From assembly GCA_030278955.1 (NCBI GenBank), contig JAOANR010000001.1, positions 21,369,468 to 21,433,467 on the forward strand: 64,000 nt of DNA, in the 5' to 3' direction. The notes beneath the pieces were generated by a model, which ran no database searches, was not told where the DNA came from, and was given only the letters and a program-made list of their open reading frames with translations. A program made the translations under genes and the position numbers. The stretch is from Hygrophila difformis (taxonomy: Eukaryota; Streptophyta; Magnoliopsida; Lamiales; Acanthaceae). Below, one piece after another: positions 11,490 through 22,965 of this stretch. Numbering within the stretch: position 1 is the stretch's first letter; every line of letters begins with the position of its first letter.

Positions 11490-12085
11490 TCACCCTATAC
11501 TTAGGAGTCCATACTGATGCACTACTATCTATATTCTTTTTTTTCAAATTAGTACCAGCACTACTATTTCATTCCTGTTACGAATGCTTGTAATCAGCTG
11601 AAAAAATTTTCTCTTGAGTAATAAATCTACAAGCATTTATTTAAAGTATTCCTTACATTTTAATTAAATTATTTCTCTTCAAATACCCTACTAAAACCTG
11701 ATCAACAAACGAACAAGTTAATAATAATCAATGACCTATAGATAACAACTAAACAAAAATACAAGTAGTAAATATATATAAATATACATCATATAGAGAT
11801 AATTATCGAACAAGGGTATCTCCAACCCTAAACCCTAAACCCTGAACCCTAGGGCCTAAAAAAATAATAATAATAATAATAATAATAAACAAAACAAAAA
11901 CAAAGCAGTAAGTAGAACCAACCCCGAATTACAACAAACAATACGCTAAACCCCAACAACCTATACTAACAGGTTCCAACAGAACTGATACCTGTTAATA
12001 TCGTCATTTACTTAGTCAAATTATTTCCTAAGCATTACATAATACTTCAACAAAAGAATCTAAACTCTCTTGTTCTTGCAACAGC
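11490..12085 (+). other. Spacer between coiled-coil ORF and gag of D, with telomere-like motif
   Basis: AT-rich and non-coding. At about 11825-11850 it carries degenerate CCCTAAA repeats followed by AGGGCC, and at about 11862-11887 an AAT microsatellite. The telomere-like block is also present in C at 41131-41150 in the matching place, so it belongs to the element leader. Confidence 0.65.
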
Positions 12086-14701
12086 ATGGCACCGAGAGGA
12101 AGATCACGCGCTCAGCCCACTACTCCAAACACCAACGAAACCCCTATGCAGCCAGAAATGCCCATACCCGGCGAAGGGGTACACGCTCAAGAGGAGCCGG
12201 CAAACCCCATGCCAAACAACATGGACGCGCGCCTACGGACTCTAGAAGAGGTTCTCATCGCGATAGGGAACGCGCATGTGAACCAAGGCCAGGCCGCTGC
12301 GGTACCTCCACCCGAGGCCCGCATTAACTACCTAGCTATGGTGAACTTGTATCGTCCGCCGAACTACGCCGGAGAAGAGGACCCGGCCAAACTTGAAGAA
12401 TGGATCCGAACATTCGACAAGCTACTAAGCGCGGTGAAGTGCCCAATTGGCGTGAAGGTGCCTGTGGCATCGTACTATCTCGGAGGGGAGGCGGATGACT
12501 GGTGGCGTGCCATGCAAGATAAGCTAGCCGAGGACGAGGAACCCTATTCTTGGGAAGAATTCATGAGTCTGATCAGGGATCGCTTTTACCCCATGAGCAC
12601 AAAGTCTGCCATGTACGAGGAGTTCTTATCTCTGAAGCAAGGAGGGCAAACAGTCCAAGAATATTACACCCGTTTCAAGGAGTTGGTGCGTTTCGCACCA
12701 AGACTCGTGCCGACAGACGTGGAGAAGGCACAGAAATTTGAGATGGGGCTAAATTTGGCTATACGAGAGGTGATCACTGGCGTCCCATACCCAGACCTGC
12801 AATCGGTGTATGATCGTGCGGTAGCTGTTGCAAGGGTGCAACAACTAAAAAGGAAAGTGAGTGGAGAACCCAGCCGAGGATCTCAGGGTCAGGATAAGAG
12901 GGGTAGAGACAACCGTTCCGGAAACAATGCTGTAGGGAACAACTTTCGGGGAGATCTGAACAGACCCCCTCAAAACAACAACAGAGGATATGACGATAGA
13001 ACCCTTTTCCGGGGTAACCCGGTACCACCTTGCCCGAGATGCGGCAGGCCTCATTTGGCCAGAGGGTGCCCCCAACAGGGCGCCTGCTACAGGTGTGGTC
13101 GCAACGGCCACATGGCGAATGAGTGCCGCACTCGACTGGAAAACATCACCAAGAGAGAGGACTTAGGCACGGGGCCAACTCAGCCTCGCAACCAGGATGG
13201 ACGGAATGGAAACAACCAGGGGTATAGACCCCCTCAGAACCAGAATCTCAATCAGAATCAACGTCCCCCACAGAATCCAAATCAGCAACAGAATCAGAAC
13301 CCGAACCGGGATCAGCAAGGCAACCCGGGACGCCCAATGGGGCGATTGAATGTCATCAATGAGGCAGATGTGCCTATGCAAGGGGACGTAATGGGAGGTA
13401 CGTTCCATGTCTTAAGTACACCCCTTAGAGTTCTATTTGACTCAGGAGCTAGTTGTTCGATAATATCATCTAGAGTCTTACCTGAACTAGATCTACCTAA
13501 GTGCGAATTGATTAACTTAGGGATTCAACTTCCATCGGGAGAGGTAGTATCATGCTCTAAGCGATATAACGGGATTCCGATAGTTATAAAGAACGTAGAG
13601 TTTTTCGCGAACTTAGTAGAATTCGAACTACAGGATTTTGACGTCATACTAGGAATGGATTGGCTAACCCAATATAAAGCCGTGATCGATTGCCAAAAAC
13701 AAAAGATCACGTTGTCAAAGAGTCGGGGAAGGAGGGTCATCTTTTACTCCCGACCCCCTAAGAAGTCTACCAAGATAGTTAACGCCATGAAGCTATGTAG
13801 CTTAATGCGTAAGGGTTACGCGTTATATGCTTGCTACATTCATAACCTTGAGGCCGAAGAGGTCAAGGTGGATAACATTCCGGTGGTGAGAGAATACCCG
13901 GATGTATTCCCGGAAGACGTTCCCGGCATGCCGCCTGAGAGAGATCTGGAATTCACTATAGATCTTATTCCGGGAACGGAGCCTGTCTCGAAGGCTCCTT
14001 ACCGTATGGCGCCGCTGGAAATGAAGGAACTAAAAGAACAACTCGAGGAGTTGTTAGAAAAGGGCTACATAAGGCCGAGCACGTCCCCATGGGGAGCCCC
14101 GGTCTTATTCGTGAAGAAGAAAGATGGAGGTCTACGACTATGCATCGATTATAGAGGACTTAACCAAGTCACGGTCAAGAACAAGTACCCTTTGCCCAGA
14201 ATCGAGGATTTGTTCGACCAACTGAAGGGAGCTTCAGTATTTTCAAAGATCGACCTACGATCCGGATATCACCAGTTAAGGATCGCCGAAAAGGATATCC
14301 CAAAGACGGCATTCAGAACTCGCTACGGGCACTACGAATTCACGGTGCTATCATTCGGACTGACGAACGCCCCAGCTATGTTCATGAATCTCATGAATAA
14401 CGTGTTTCGAGAACTATTAGATCAATGCGTGGTGGTGTTCATAGATGACATCCTGATCTACTCGAAAAGCGAAGAAGAGCATTCCGAACACTTACACAAA
14501 GTGTTAGGGATCTTACGAGCCAATCAGCTGTATGGCAAGCTGTCCAAATGCGACTTCTGGCTAAAAGAAGTGGCATTTCTGGGACATATCGTATCCGCCA
14601 ACGGAGTGGCTGTAGACCCAGCAAAGATTTCGGCAGTGACCGAATGGGTGCCACCGAAGAATCCAACCGAGATAAGAAGTTTTCTCGGATTGGCAGGGTA
14701 A
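12086..14701 (+). CDS. Gag-protease-reverse transcriptase, first part of D polyprotein
   Basis: 871 codons from ATG to an in-frame TAA. The capsid-like retrotransposon gag domain covers about residues 85-265. Two zinc knuckles follow: an atypical [13 protein letters not shown] near 315 and a canonical [14 protein letters not shown] near 334. The aspartic protease active site is DSGAS at about 452. Reverse transcriptase covers about 640-870, with [11 protein letters not shown] and the catalytic FIDD near 785. The stop falls inside the conserved FLGLAG-YYRRF-type motif, exactly at the first Tyr position, so it is a nonsense change and not a natural end. The downstream frame continues without shift. 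Gag would still be made; full pol would not, unless the stop is read through. Confidence 0.93.
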   Translation: MAPRGRSRAQPTTPNTNETPMQPEMPIPGEGVHAQEEPANPMPNNMDARLRTLEEVLIAIGNAHVNQGQAAAVPPPEARINYLAMVNLYRPPNYAGEEDPAKLEEWIRTFDKLLSAVKCPIGVKVPVASYYLGGEADDWWRAMQDKLAEDEEPYSWEEFMSLIRDRFYPMSTKSAMYEEFLSLKQGGQTVQEYYTRFKELVRFAPRLVPTDVEKAQKFEMGLNLAIREVITGVPYPDLQSVYDRAVAVARVQQLKRKVSGEPSRGSQGQDKRGRDNRSGNNAVGNNFRGDLNRPPQNNNRGYDDRTLFRGNPVPPCPRCGRPHLARGCPQQGACYRCGRNGHMANECRTRLENITKREDLGTGPTQPRNQDGRNGNNQGYRPPQNQNLNQNQRPPQNPNQQQNQNPNRDQQGNPGRPMGRLNVINEADVPMQGDVMGGTFHVLSTPLRVLFDSGASCSIISSRVLPELDLPKCELINLGIQLPSGEVVSCSKRYNGIPIVIKNVEFFANLVEFELQDFDVILGMDWLTQYKAVIDCQKQKITLSKSRGRRVIFYSRPPKKSTKIVNAMKLCSLMRKGYALYACYIHNLEAEEVKVDNIPVVREYPDVFPEDVPGMPPERDLEFTIDLIPGTEPVSKAPYRMAPLEMKELKEQLEELLEKGYIRPSTSPWGAPVLFVKKKDGGLRLCIDYRGLNQVTVKNKYPLPRIEDLFDQLKGASVFSKIDLRSGYHQLRIAEKDIPKTAFRTRYGHYEFTVLSFGLTNAPAMFMNLMNNVFRELLDQCVVVFIDDILIYSKSEEEHSEHLHKVLGILRANQLYGKLSKCDFWLKEVAFLGHIVSANGVAVDPAKISAVTEWVPPKNPTEIRSFLGLAG

Positions 14702-16804
14702 TACCGAAGGTTCGTAAAGGATTTTTCAAGGATCGCTCGCCCATTGACACAGCTGCTAAAGAAAGGGGTGAAATACGACTGGACCAGTGAGTGTGATTCC
14801 GCATTCCAAGAATTGAAGAAACGGCTTACTACAGCACCGGTGTTGGCATTACCATCGGAGGATGGGGACTTCGAGGTGTATAGCGACGCCTCGAAGGAAG
14901 GATTGGGATGCGTACTAATGCAGGATCAAAGGGTCATAGCATACGCATCAGGTCAACTAAAGCCACACGAAGAGAACTATCCGACGCACGACTTAGAGCT
15001 AGCCGCAGTCGTGTTCGCTCTAAAGATATGGAGGCATTACCTCTATGGGCGGAAGTGTCGGATGTTCACCGACCATAAGAGCCTCAAGAATATATTTACG
15101 CAAAAAGAGCTGAATTTGAGGCAAAGAAGATGGTTGGAACTGATTAAGGATTACGACCTGGAAATCGCGTACCACGAAGGAAAAGCCAACGTCGTGGCCG
15201 ATGCCTTGAGTCGAAAGACTCAACACGTGGTGAATTCACTTGTGGTACCGGCCGAGTTGTACAAAGACTTGGCGAAATTAAGTCTGGAGTTGGTACACTC
15301 CGGCGAAGTAAATGAGGTCGTCAACACGATGGTAGTAGGATCTGCCATACTTGATGAGATACGACTAGCACAACAGGGTGATGAAAAGCTGGAGGAAATT
15401 AGGAAGAGCATTGCTGAAGGAAAGGCAACGGATTTTAAAATCCATGAGGACGGAAGCATCCGCTTCAAGGGAAGGTGGTGCATACCACGAAAATGCGAGA
15501 ACCTGAAGCAAAGAGTAATGGAGGAAGGCCATAATACCCCATATTCGGTCCACCCCGGAGGCGAGAAGCTATACAAGGACATAAAGAAGAACTATTGGTG
15601 GCCGAACATGAAGAGAGAAATAGCCGAGTTTGTGGCGAGATGCCTTACCTGCCAGAAAGTCAAGGCCGTACGGCAGAAACCCTTGGGATTAATGCAGCCC
15701 TTGGAAATCCCAAGTTGGAAATGGGATAGCATTTCAATGGACTTCGTTTCGGGGTTACCACGTTCACCGAAGGGGATGAATAAAATCTGGGTGATCGTGG
15801 ATAGGTTGACAAAAGCTGCCATATTTATCCCCATGAAGGATACCTGGTCCATGGACCAATTAGCAAGGGCATATGTCGACAACGTGGTACGACGACATGG
15901 AGTACCACACGACATCATCTCGGACAGAGACAGTAGATTCGTCTCACATTTTTGGACAAAACTACAAGAAGCCCTCGGTACAAAGATAAAGATGAGTACC
16001 GCGTTCCATCCCATGACGGATGGACAAACGGAAAGGACGATCCAAACTTTGGAAGACATGCTGAGGGATTGCGTATTAGAGTTTAAAGGAAGTTGGGAAA
16101 ATCACTTACCCTTGATCGAATTTTCCTACAACAACAGCTACCATGCTAGCATTGGCATGGCACCTTTCGAGGCACTGTATGGACGCAAATGCCGAAGCCC
16201 ATTGAGCTGGGAAGAGGGCGAGAGGACTATGGTAATTGGACCGCAACTTGTTGAGGACATGGCTCAACAAGTCAAAATAATCCAAGGAAAGATGAGAGCC
16301 GCGCAAGACCGGCAAAAGAGTTATGCCGACGTGAGACGGCAAGATTTGGAATTCCAAATAGGCGATAAGGTCATGTTAAAGGTATCACCGATGAAGGGTG
16401 TGATGCGCTTTGGCAAGCGGGGAAAATTAAGCCCACGGTACATAGGACCCTACGAGATCCTGGAAAGAGTGGGGAATCTTGCATACCGATTGGCATTACC
16501 GCCACAATTTGCTCGTGTCCACGACGTGTTCCACGTCTCGCAACTGAAGAAATACGTCCATGACCCGACCCACGTACTCCAACCGGAGGAAATTGAGCTG
16601 GACGATGACTTAAGCTATGAAGAAATTCCGGTGCGAATACTCGACAAGAAGGAGAGGGTAACAAGGAATAAGACCGTGAGGATGGTTAAGGTTCTTTGGT
16701 CTAACCACGAAGCCGAGACGGCAACGTGGGAGCTGGAAGCAAACATGAGGGAGCGTTACCCAACCCTATTCCAAGACAGTGCAACAACAGTTATGGGGAC
16801 ATAA
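14702..16804 (+). CDS. RNase H-integrase-chromodomain, remainder of D polyprotein after the TAA
   Basis: Same frame as the upstream ORF, open for 700 codons to TAA at 16802-16804. It first finishes the RT connection ([12 protein letters not shown]). RNase H follows, with [17 protein letters not shown] and VADALSRK. The integrase has an HHCC zinc domain ([26 protein letters not shown]). The D,D,E core is visible in [16 protein letters not shown] and [10 protein letters not shown]. The C-terminal about 70 residues ([23 protein letters not shown]) form a chromodomain, typical of chromoviruses and thought to steer integration to heterochromatin. The segment has no start of its own. Confidence 0.93.
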   Translation, partial: YRRFVKDFSRIARPLTQLLKKGVKYDWTSECDSAFQELKKRLTTAPVLALPSEDGDFEVYSDASKEGLGCVLMQDQRVIAYASGQLKPHEENYPTHDLELAAVVFALKIWRHYLYGRKCRMFTDHKSLKNIFTQKELNLRQRRWLELIKDYDLEIAYHEGKANVVADALSRKTQHVVNSLVVPAELYKDLAKLSLELVHSGEVNEVVNTMVVGSAILDEIRLAQQGDEKLEEIRKSIAEGKATDFKIHEDGSIRFKGRWCIPRKCENLKQRVMEEGHNTPYSVHPGGEKLYKDIKKNYWWPNMKREIAEFVARCLTCQKVKAVRQKPLGLMQPLEIPSWKWDSISMDFVSGLPRSPKGMNKIWVIVDRLTKAAIFIPMKDTWSMDQLARAYVDNVVRRHGVPHDIISDRDSRFVSHFWTKLQEALGTKIKMSTAFHPMTDGQTERTIQTLEDMLRDCVLEFKGSWENHLPLIEFSYNNSYHASIGMAPFEALYGRKCRSPLSWEEGERTMVIGPQLVEDMAQQVKIIQGKMRAAQDRQKSYADVRRQDLEFQIGDKVMLKVSPMKGVMRFGKRGKLSPRYIGPYEILERVGNLAYRLALPPQFARVHDVFHVSQLKKYVHDPTHVLQPEEIELDDDLSYEEIPVRILDKKERVTRNKTVRMVKVLWSNHEAETATWELEANMRERYPTLFQDSATTVMGT

Positions 16805-16814
16805 CTGTAATCTT

Positions 16815-16829
16815 AAGAGGGGGAGGATG
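16815..16829 (+). other. Outer polypurine tract (PPT1) of D
   Basis: AAGAGGGGGAGGATG lies just after the pol stop and is followed by TGACAACCCGAG, which looks like an LTR start. E has the same (32868-32880 on the minus strand), followed by TGTAACAACCCGA. It lies 259 bp upstream of the real 3' LTR start. Confidence 0.65.
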
Positions 16830-17075
16830 TGACAACCCGAGTATTTCTGAATATTTTGTACGAATACTTTGTACCCCAAATAAACAAATTCAAATTGTTT
16901 TGAACTACGTAATGACTTGATCCCTTCACGGGGTACGTAGGTAACTCGGAAATTTCAATTCTGGGTTCAGTCAAATAATAACAAACAACGACACACAATA
17001 ATACAATCGCTTAATCAAATAATTCCCGAACTCGCGAGAGGATGAAGTACAACTTCGAGGACGAAGTTGGTTCTT

Positions 17076-17088
17076 AAGGGGGGTAGAC
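17076..17088 (+). other. Inner polypurine tract (PPT2) of D
   Basis: AAGGGGGGTAGAC directly abuts the 3' LTR start TGTAATACCCG. Because the 5' LTR of D begins with the same TGTAATACCCG, this tract defined the LTR of the inserted copy. Confidence 0.85.
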
Positions 17089-19580
17089 TGTAATACCCGT
17101 AAATTTTAAAATATAAAAATAGGAATTAATCCAATAGGAGAGAAGGTTTCGTTTCCGAGAGCCCGTAGACGCGGAAATGCACGGAAGTCAAAGGACGACG
17201 AATTAGAACCCGACGGACCACAACCGACGGTCTTAGGATTTCAAGCACGTAATCGAATTGAGACGGAATAAATTTATGATGAGAAGCATAATCCGGAAAT
17301 GACCCGGAAAAATCGAGCGCGAAAACGGGGAAGGATAGAAGTCCGAAAAAGAGGAGAAAAAGACCCGACGGATCGGATCGCACGGACCCGCCCGGACCGC
17401 AGTCCAGGCGAGTCTCGCGCGCTGTCCGGGCGGGGTTTGGCTAAAAGGCGCGCCAACCCCGCGTGGCCCTACAGGTTTTGGCAACTTGCGCGTTTTCGGC
17501 GATTTCTTACCATAATTCGACCTCCCGACTTTGGAAAGCGGATTTTGACCGAAGGGGGAAGCTCTTAGGAGACCTAGGGCAGCCTCTCCACCATATTCAT
17601 CAGTCACCATTCACTCCCAAACTCTCTCAACTCTCTCCAAAGCCAAAACGCTTTCCGGCGATTTCCCGACGACTTTCCGATCACTTCCCGGCGACGAAAA
17701 CCGACGAAGGAGGAGTTGAATACAAGATTCCTAGTATTCTAATCTGTGGTAAGTCGTTCATAGATTTCTATTTAAGTTTTTGAACCCGAAAACTTGATCT
17801 AACATTGGATTTCTTCGTCCGATTCGAAATCGTGGCCAAAGTCGGAAGCTTGGCGTTGAGGAGATCCGTTCGTAGGATTTTGGACGAACCAGCGACCTTA
17901 GGACGACCCAAACCTCTCTATCACTGTAAGTTGAGCCTTCCATGTCAATACGGGTGATTTCGGGGCGTCCGGTATAGGCGTAATGTAACGAAACGTAAAA
18001 ATCGAACTTAAAAACCCCATCTTGCGCAGTTTCTGTTTTCGGCCTAAAACTCATATTTCGAGGATTCAATCCGAGAAACTCAAAACTAGACTTTTAATCC
18101 TAACACATGAATCTAGGTTATGTAAAAATTTCAGCCATTTTCGTTAACGTTTGCTATTTTAAACCGCATCGAAAAGAAACTGTTTTGACAAAACGTGTAG
18201 AAATCTGCCTATGAACATGTTCGAACTTAGTGAATTTATTTCTATATTTTCTAGTCCGATTTGATCTTTACAATCTAAATGAACGTTGTTGATAATCATG
18301 TCTAGTATGTGCATATTAAATTTCAGAATTTTTGGAGTCCATTTGATATGTTAAAAAGTCGAGATTTTTAACTGTGTCAAACCTGAGTTCGGACAGATTT
18401 CTGATTGCATAGTAAAAATCGATTTTTGACATGTTTCCTCAACTTATTTCGAAAACGTTAAAACACGAAAGTTGTTCGTTAGGGTGTTTTGCATAAAGTG
18501 TGAAGATTTCAGAATTTTCGGACTTGAAACGGATTTTTAAATGAGAAAGGCGCAAACTGTGACGCCAAGATACTTTTAAATCGAAGAGTTTTGAAATTTC
18601 GAAACGAACGGTCAAAGATTTGAAACACGATACATCTACACTTTTGAAAAACCCCGATACATTAAATCTAAATGATACATGAGATACTTGGTGGAGGGTG
18701 AGTGCTCTGCAGGGTGCCCCTCTAGCCTTTTCTCTTCGGGCCTATAATGGACGAGAGAATTTGATGAAATATTACGCCAATCGGCGGGAGATACATGGCC
18801 TACTCTCTCGGGTTGTCCGTATGGATTTCTCGAGGCTCCGGAGTGTTACTGGGTATGGCAGATACGGCTGCGGCCGCCGGATCACCGGCTATACAAGATA
18901 CTTACGACACGGCTGCGGCCGCCGGATCACCGGCTATACAAAACACTGAGAAATGGTTTCGTAACGGGGGAAATAAAAGATTTAATATTTTTAAGTATTT
19001 ATTTATTTTTGCATGTCTTAAATTATGCATTTAAATTATGTCTTTAAATTTCATGGCATGTCTAAATTATTATTGTGGATTAGATGCATGTTAAAATACA
19101 CAATTAAAATTATTATTTCCTTTAAATTTTGTGAATGCATGTTAGGAGTGAACTTTTAAATTATCTAATTAAATCCCTTTATTGCTATGTTAGGATCAAC
19201 TTACTCAGTATTTTATATACTGATAAAATTGTTGTTTTCTCTTTTCTTTCAGAGTACGGAGATAATGCATAGCATGTGCATTGGGGGATGGATTTATTAA
19301 ACATTGTTAATTTGCTTTTTTCGATACTTGCATAACGGGCATGTAAATCCCGAGTTTTGGCCATGTCGGCCCATGTTACATTTTTTTCCGCTGCGATATA
19401 TTGTTACTACTACATGTGTGGATGATACTTATTATTTTTACATAGATTCCGGACTTGTTTTTAAATATTTTGCAATACCTATAGCCTTGCATCTCTTTGG
19501 CAAGCTCGGAGAATCCGTGTCTTGCTAGAGAGATGTGGCGGTGACATCCCGGCCTGGGTTATCAAATCCGGGGTGTTACA
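17089..19580 (+). repeat. 3' LTR of chromovirus D
   Basis: 2492 bp, the same length as the 5' LTR. It holds two copies of the 45-bp tandem repeat (18865 and 18910). It ends GGGTGTTACA followed by the CCCTA target duplication. No gene is called inside it. Confidence 0.95.
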
Positions 19581-19585
19581 CCCTA
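19581..19585. repeat. Target-site duplication of element D, right copy (CCCTA)
   Basis: It pairs with 8141-8145. Athila A sequence resumes here on the minus strand. Confidence 0.93.
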
Positions 19586-19839
19586 ACATTCATCAGTTTG
19601 TTCTCTCAAGTTTTAAACTTCCAAAATTTCAAACCCTTCAGTTTTAAAACAAGCTCTCAAACAGGTTTTTTTAAGGGTTTCAAAAGGACTTCAAAGAGCT
19701 CCTTAAAACCGAGAGCATTCAAAATCTCAAAACAGAGAAAACAAAAACTCACACAAACCACATTCAACCCAAAAATAAGAAAAGGAAGCAAAAGAGTTCG
19801 ACAGAGGCCATGAACAGGTGGAAAAAAGTGGGTGTCTAC

Positions 19840-19907
19840 CCTGTCCTGTTTCGTTCGGGTCTGGGTAAAGGTCCCAAGTTTGGAAAGATCCTTAGCAACC
19901 TGTCCAT
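19840..19907 (-). CDS. Candidate first coding exon for the F-box ORF of Athila A
   Basis: The minus strand has ATG at 19907 in the context CACCATGGAC, then 22 open codons to ACAGG and a GT at 19839-19838 (donor GG|GTAGAC). The exon leaves two bases of a codon. The F-box exon at 7244 supplies exactly one base to its first codon, so the phase fits. The site lies downstream of a TATA-like element at 20049-20041, in a region matching element B (ACCACCGTGT..CTTCGCA in both). The donor is weak and splicing has not been shown. Confidence 0.35.
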
Positions 19908-20040
19908 GGTGTCCCCTTGAAAACGGGTGGGTTAGTGCGAAGAACACGGTGGTGTTCGTTCGGGAGAGAAGAGAGTGAAAGGGAGCAGTTGAAGAGTTGA
20001 AAATGAGGAGAGTGCAGGGAAAAGAGGTGAGGAGGGGGGG

Positions 20041-20049
20041 TTATAAATA
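20041..20049 (-). promoter_or_regulatory. Putative internal promoter TATA box of Athila A
   Basis: TATTTATAA on the minus strand, followed by a CT-rich leader. It is preceded by a TCGCGA-rich array (20060-20350), as in the LTR promoter. Element B has the same arrangement at 52425-52432. It could drive a transcript for the cargo ORF independent of the LTR. Confidence 0.45.
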
Positions 20050-20059
20050 CTGGAAAGGC

Positions 20060-20350
20060 TGGCGCGGAACCCCAGACCGGGTCGCGAAACAAGGTTTCCC
20101 GACCAGGGCTTAGCGACATTAGACATGTCGCGGAATTGGAGTCCGGTCGCGAGGCAGGGGCCTCGCGACAAGGGTATCACGACCAGTTTCAGTGAAGGAA
20201 TAAAGTCAACGAGGGAACGCGTCGCGGAAGGAAGGCCGGTCGCGAGGCCATGCCTCACGACAGGGATTCCGCGACAGTGACACATAGAGAGCTGGAGACA
20301 GATGAGAGTGTGTCGCGGAACTAGGCCTGGTCGCGGGACATGGCTTCGCG
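20060..20350 (-). repeat. TCGCGA/TCGCGG motif cluster upstream of the internal TATA of A
   Basis: Many spaced copies of GTCGCGG/GTCGCGA and their reverse forms, separated by 15-35 bp and often paired as imperfect inverted repeats. Matching clusters lie in the A and B LTRs and at 52012-52410 in B. Confidence 0.7.
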
Positions 20351-20844
20351 ACACAAAATTTTGAATTTTCAAATTTTCCGTGGTCTGGGCCCGAGTGTGG
20401 TATTGGGCCTGAATCCACTTTATTTGATTTGGACCTGAATATGTTTCAGTTCCAAATAAATTCAAAATTGCTGGGCTGAGAATTAAAGAAAGATCCACTT
20501 GCATAAATTAGGTTGGGTTAATTCCATTCGTTTGCAAAAATTATTCCGGATTTAAATTGCTTTAAATTCCGGAAATATTTTCTTAAATTCATGGAATTAA
20601 TCCAACCAAGAACCTGGTTTTGTTACTTTTCTACTCCTTCTTTTTGATGGTTCTGAACTCTCTGCAAGACAGATAAATAAAATGCATTAGATTTTCTCCA
20701 AATATCAACATCCTCACATTTAGAGTCTTAGTGCTCTAAATGTTTAATTGATTTTTGGGTACTCTCCTATTATGAAAATAATATACTATAGTAATATACT
20801 ATATATATGAAATGAAATTTTTGTGTTTTTAATGCTGTTTCTTA
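20350..20844 (-). other. Post-integrase non-coding segment of Athila A
   Basis: Sequence between the integrase stop and the internal promoter. It contains PPT-like copy 1 with its hairpin and AT-rich DNA. By eye it is collinear with about 51590-52010 of element B, which has no gag-pol before it. Confidence 0.65.
20704..20743 (-). other. Internal PPT-like copy 1 with stem-loop (Athila A)
   Basis: On the minus strand, ACATTTAGAG and CTCTAAATGT form a perfect 10-bp stem around an 8-base loop. It runs straight into AAATGTGAGGATGTTGAT, identical to the PPT plus LTR start of the element. Element B has the same at 51610-51658 with the same stem and a longer loop. It sits just after gag-pol. Confidence 0.8.
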
Positions 20845-22965
20845 TTAGGTGTAAGACGGGTCTGCCACTGCTTGGCTTTCTTTCTCCGGATCGAACTGTC
20901 CGATGTACTCCTTCAACCGTTGTCCATTCACCACTATGTTGCCCTTGTCAGTTCGGATCCTGACGGCTCCATTTTCAAACACTTCTAGCACTTCATGTGG
21001 TCCTTCCCATCTGGATTTGAGCTTTCCGGAGAATAGCTTCAACCTAGAATTGAATAATAACACGTTTTGACCAACATAAAAATGCTTATGCTTAATCCTG
21101 CGATCGTGCAACTTCTGGGTCCGCTCCTTGTAAATTCGAGAGCTTTCATAAGCTAGCGCTCGTATTTCCTCATTTTCATTGAGGTCCAACTTACGTTTGC
21201 CCTGAGCAACTTTCGGATCGAAGTTGAGCGTCTTAACGGCCCAGTAAGCTTTATGCTCTAACTCTACAGGCAAATGACAGGCTTTTCCGAAGATAAGCCT
21301 ATATGGAGACATCCGAATGGGCGTCTTATATGCTGTGCGGTACGCCCATAGAGCATCGTTGAGCTTACGTGCCCAATCCTTGCGGGTTATCCCGACAGTG
21401 GCTTCGAGTATGTGTTTGATTTCGCGATTGGATACTTCGACTTGACCACTAGTCTGGGGATGATAAGGCGTGCGTATCTTATGGAGGATCCTATTTTTAC
21501 TCATTAAAGTTTCGAAAGCTTTATTAATAAAGTGTGTTCCTCCATCAGATATCACCACCCTAGGTATGCCAAATCTACTGAAAATGTTGTTCTTGAGGAA
21601 CTTGATGACTTGGCTACCATCATTGGTTGGTAATGCGACAGCCTCGACCCATTTGGACACGTAATCGACAGCTACCAAGATATAGTAGTTTCCACCAGAT
21701 GGTGGGAACGGTCCCATGAAGTCAATGCCCCATACATCGAAAATCTCAAGTGTGAGAATCCCCTTTTGAGGCATCTCATCCCTCTTGGAGATGTTTCCTA
21801 ATCTTTGGCATTTGTCGCAACCTTTCACAAATGTCCTGCAATCCTCATAGATGTGAGGCCAATAAAATCCACATTCGAGGACCTTGTGGGACGTTCGAGC
21901 GGGACCATGGTGACCTCCATATTCTGATTCATGGCATTTTCTGACAATTTGATAGGCTTCATGCTCGGTCACACATCGCCTGATTATTGAATCGGCGCAG
22001 TGTTTAAAGAGATAAGGTTCTTCCCAGAAGTAGTTTAATACATCTCGGTTGAACTTATTCTTCTGATGATAGTTCGAAAACTGTGGGGTTATTCCGCACG
22101 TCAAGAAGTTAGCGATGTCGGAAAACCATGGACATGCTTGATTGTGCAGATGTAATGCAAACAACTGTTCGTCCGGGAACTCTTCATTGAGTGCTTTTTC
22201 CTTTTTATCATTTTCTAATCGAGATAAGTGGTCAGCAGCACCATTATCTCGACCTCGCCTATCTTTTATTATGATGCCGAATTCTTGCAACAGAAATACC
22301 CACCTGATTAATCGAGGTTTGGCATCTTGTTTGCTAAACAAGTATCTCAGTGCAGAATGATCCGTGTACACTATAGTCTTCGTACCTATCAGATACTGTC
22401 TGAATTTGTCAAACGCGAAGACTACAGCATACATCTCTTTCTCCGTTGTGGTGTAGTTGACTTGGGCCTCATTCAAGGCATGACTTGCGTAATGAATTAC
22501 GCAATGTCTCCCATCCTTATGTTGCCCGAGTACTGCACCTACGGCGAGATCACTAGCATCGCACATTACCTCGAAAGGTATTGACCAATCGGGTGGTTGC
22601 ACTATTGGTGCAGAAACCAACATCTTCTTGAGCGTGTCAAAGGCTTGGACACACGCTTCATTTATTAGAAAAGAATTTTCTTTACAAAGCAGATTAGTGA
22701 GCGGCTTGGCAATTTTAGAGAAATCCTTAATGAATCTCCAGTAAAAACCGGCATGCCCTAAGAAGCTCCTAACTGATTTGATTGAGTTAGGAAGAGGGAG
22801 GTTGGAAATGATAGAAACTTTGGCTGGATCAACCTCAATACCTGCACGAGAAATGCGGTGACCTAACACTATGCCCTCGGTGACCATAAAATGGCATTTT
22901 TCCCAATTCAAAACGAGATTAGTGTCCTCACATCTCTTTAAATCTTTGCAAGATTGGTCAAACAA
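20845..22965 (-). pseudogene. Athila A pol: RT end, RNase H and integrase
   Basis: 706 open codons. It begins in the RT thumb/connection region ([26 protein letters not shown]). RNase H shows [27 protein letters not shown] and [11 protein letters not shown]. The integrase has a zinc domain ([26 protein letters not shown]) and the D,D,E core in [17 protein letters not shown] and QVEVSNREI. It is separated from the preceding RT segment by a frameshift in the overlap 22938-22965, so it is not translated as part of pol unless the shift is corrected. No chromodomain is seen, as expected for Athila. Confidence 0.9.

Larger units (their letters stand above)
8146..19580 (+). mobile_element. Tekay/Del-like chromovirus (Ty3/gypsy) D, complete
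   Basis: An 11,435-bp element with two 2492-bp LTRs, an initiator tRNA-Met primer site, an upstream coiled-coil ORF, gag-pol in one frame, a C-terminal chromodomain and a double polypurine tract. The LTRs have equal length and differ only by scattered substitutions by eye, so the insertion is fairly recent and younger than A. The only coding lesion I see is one in-frame TAA at 14699-14701. Confidence 0.95.

Noticed and set aside
11825..11850. Interstitial telomere or chromosome fusion point
   Set aside because: Only a few degenerate units, and present at the same place in element C, so it is part of the retrotransposon leader.
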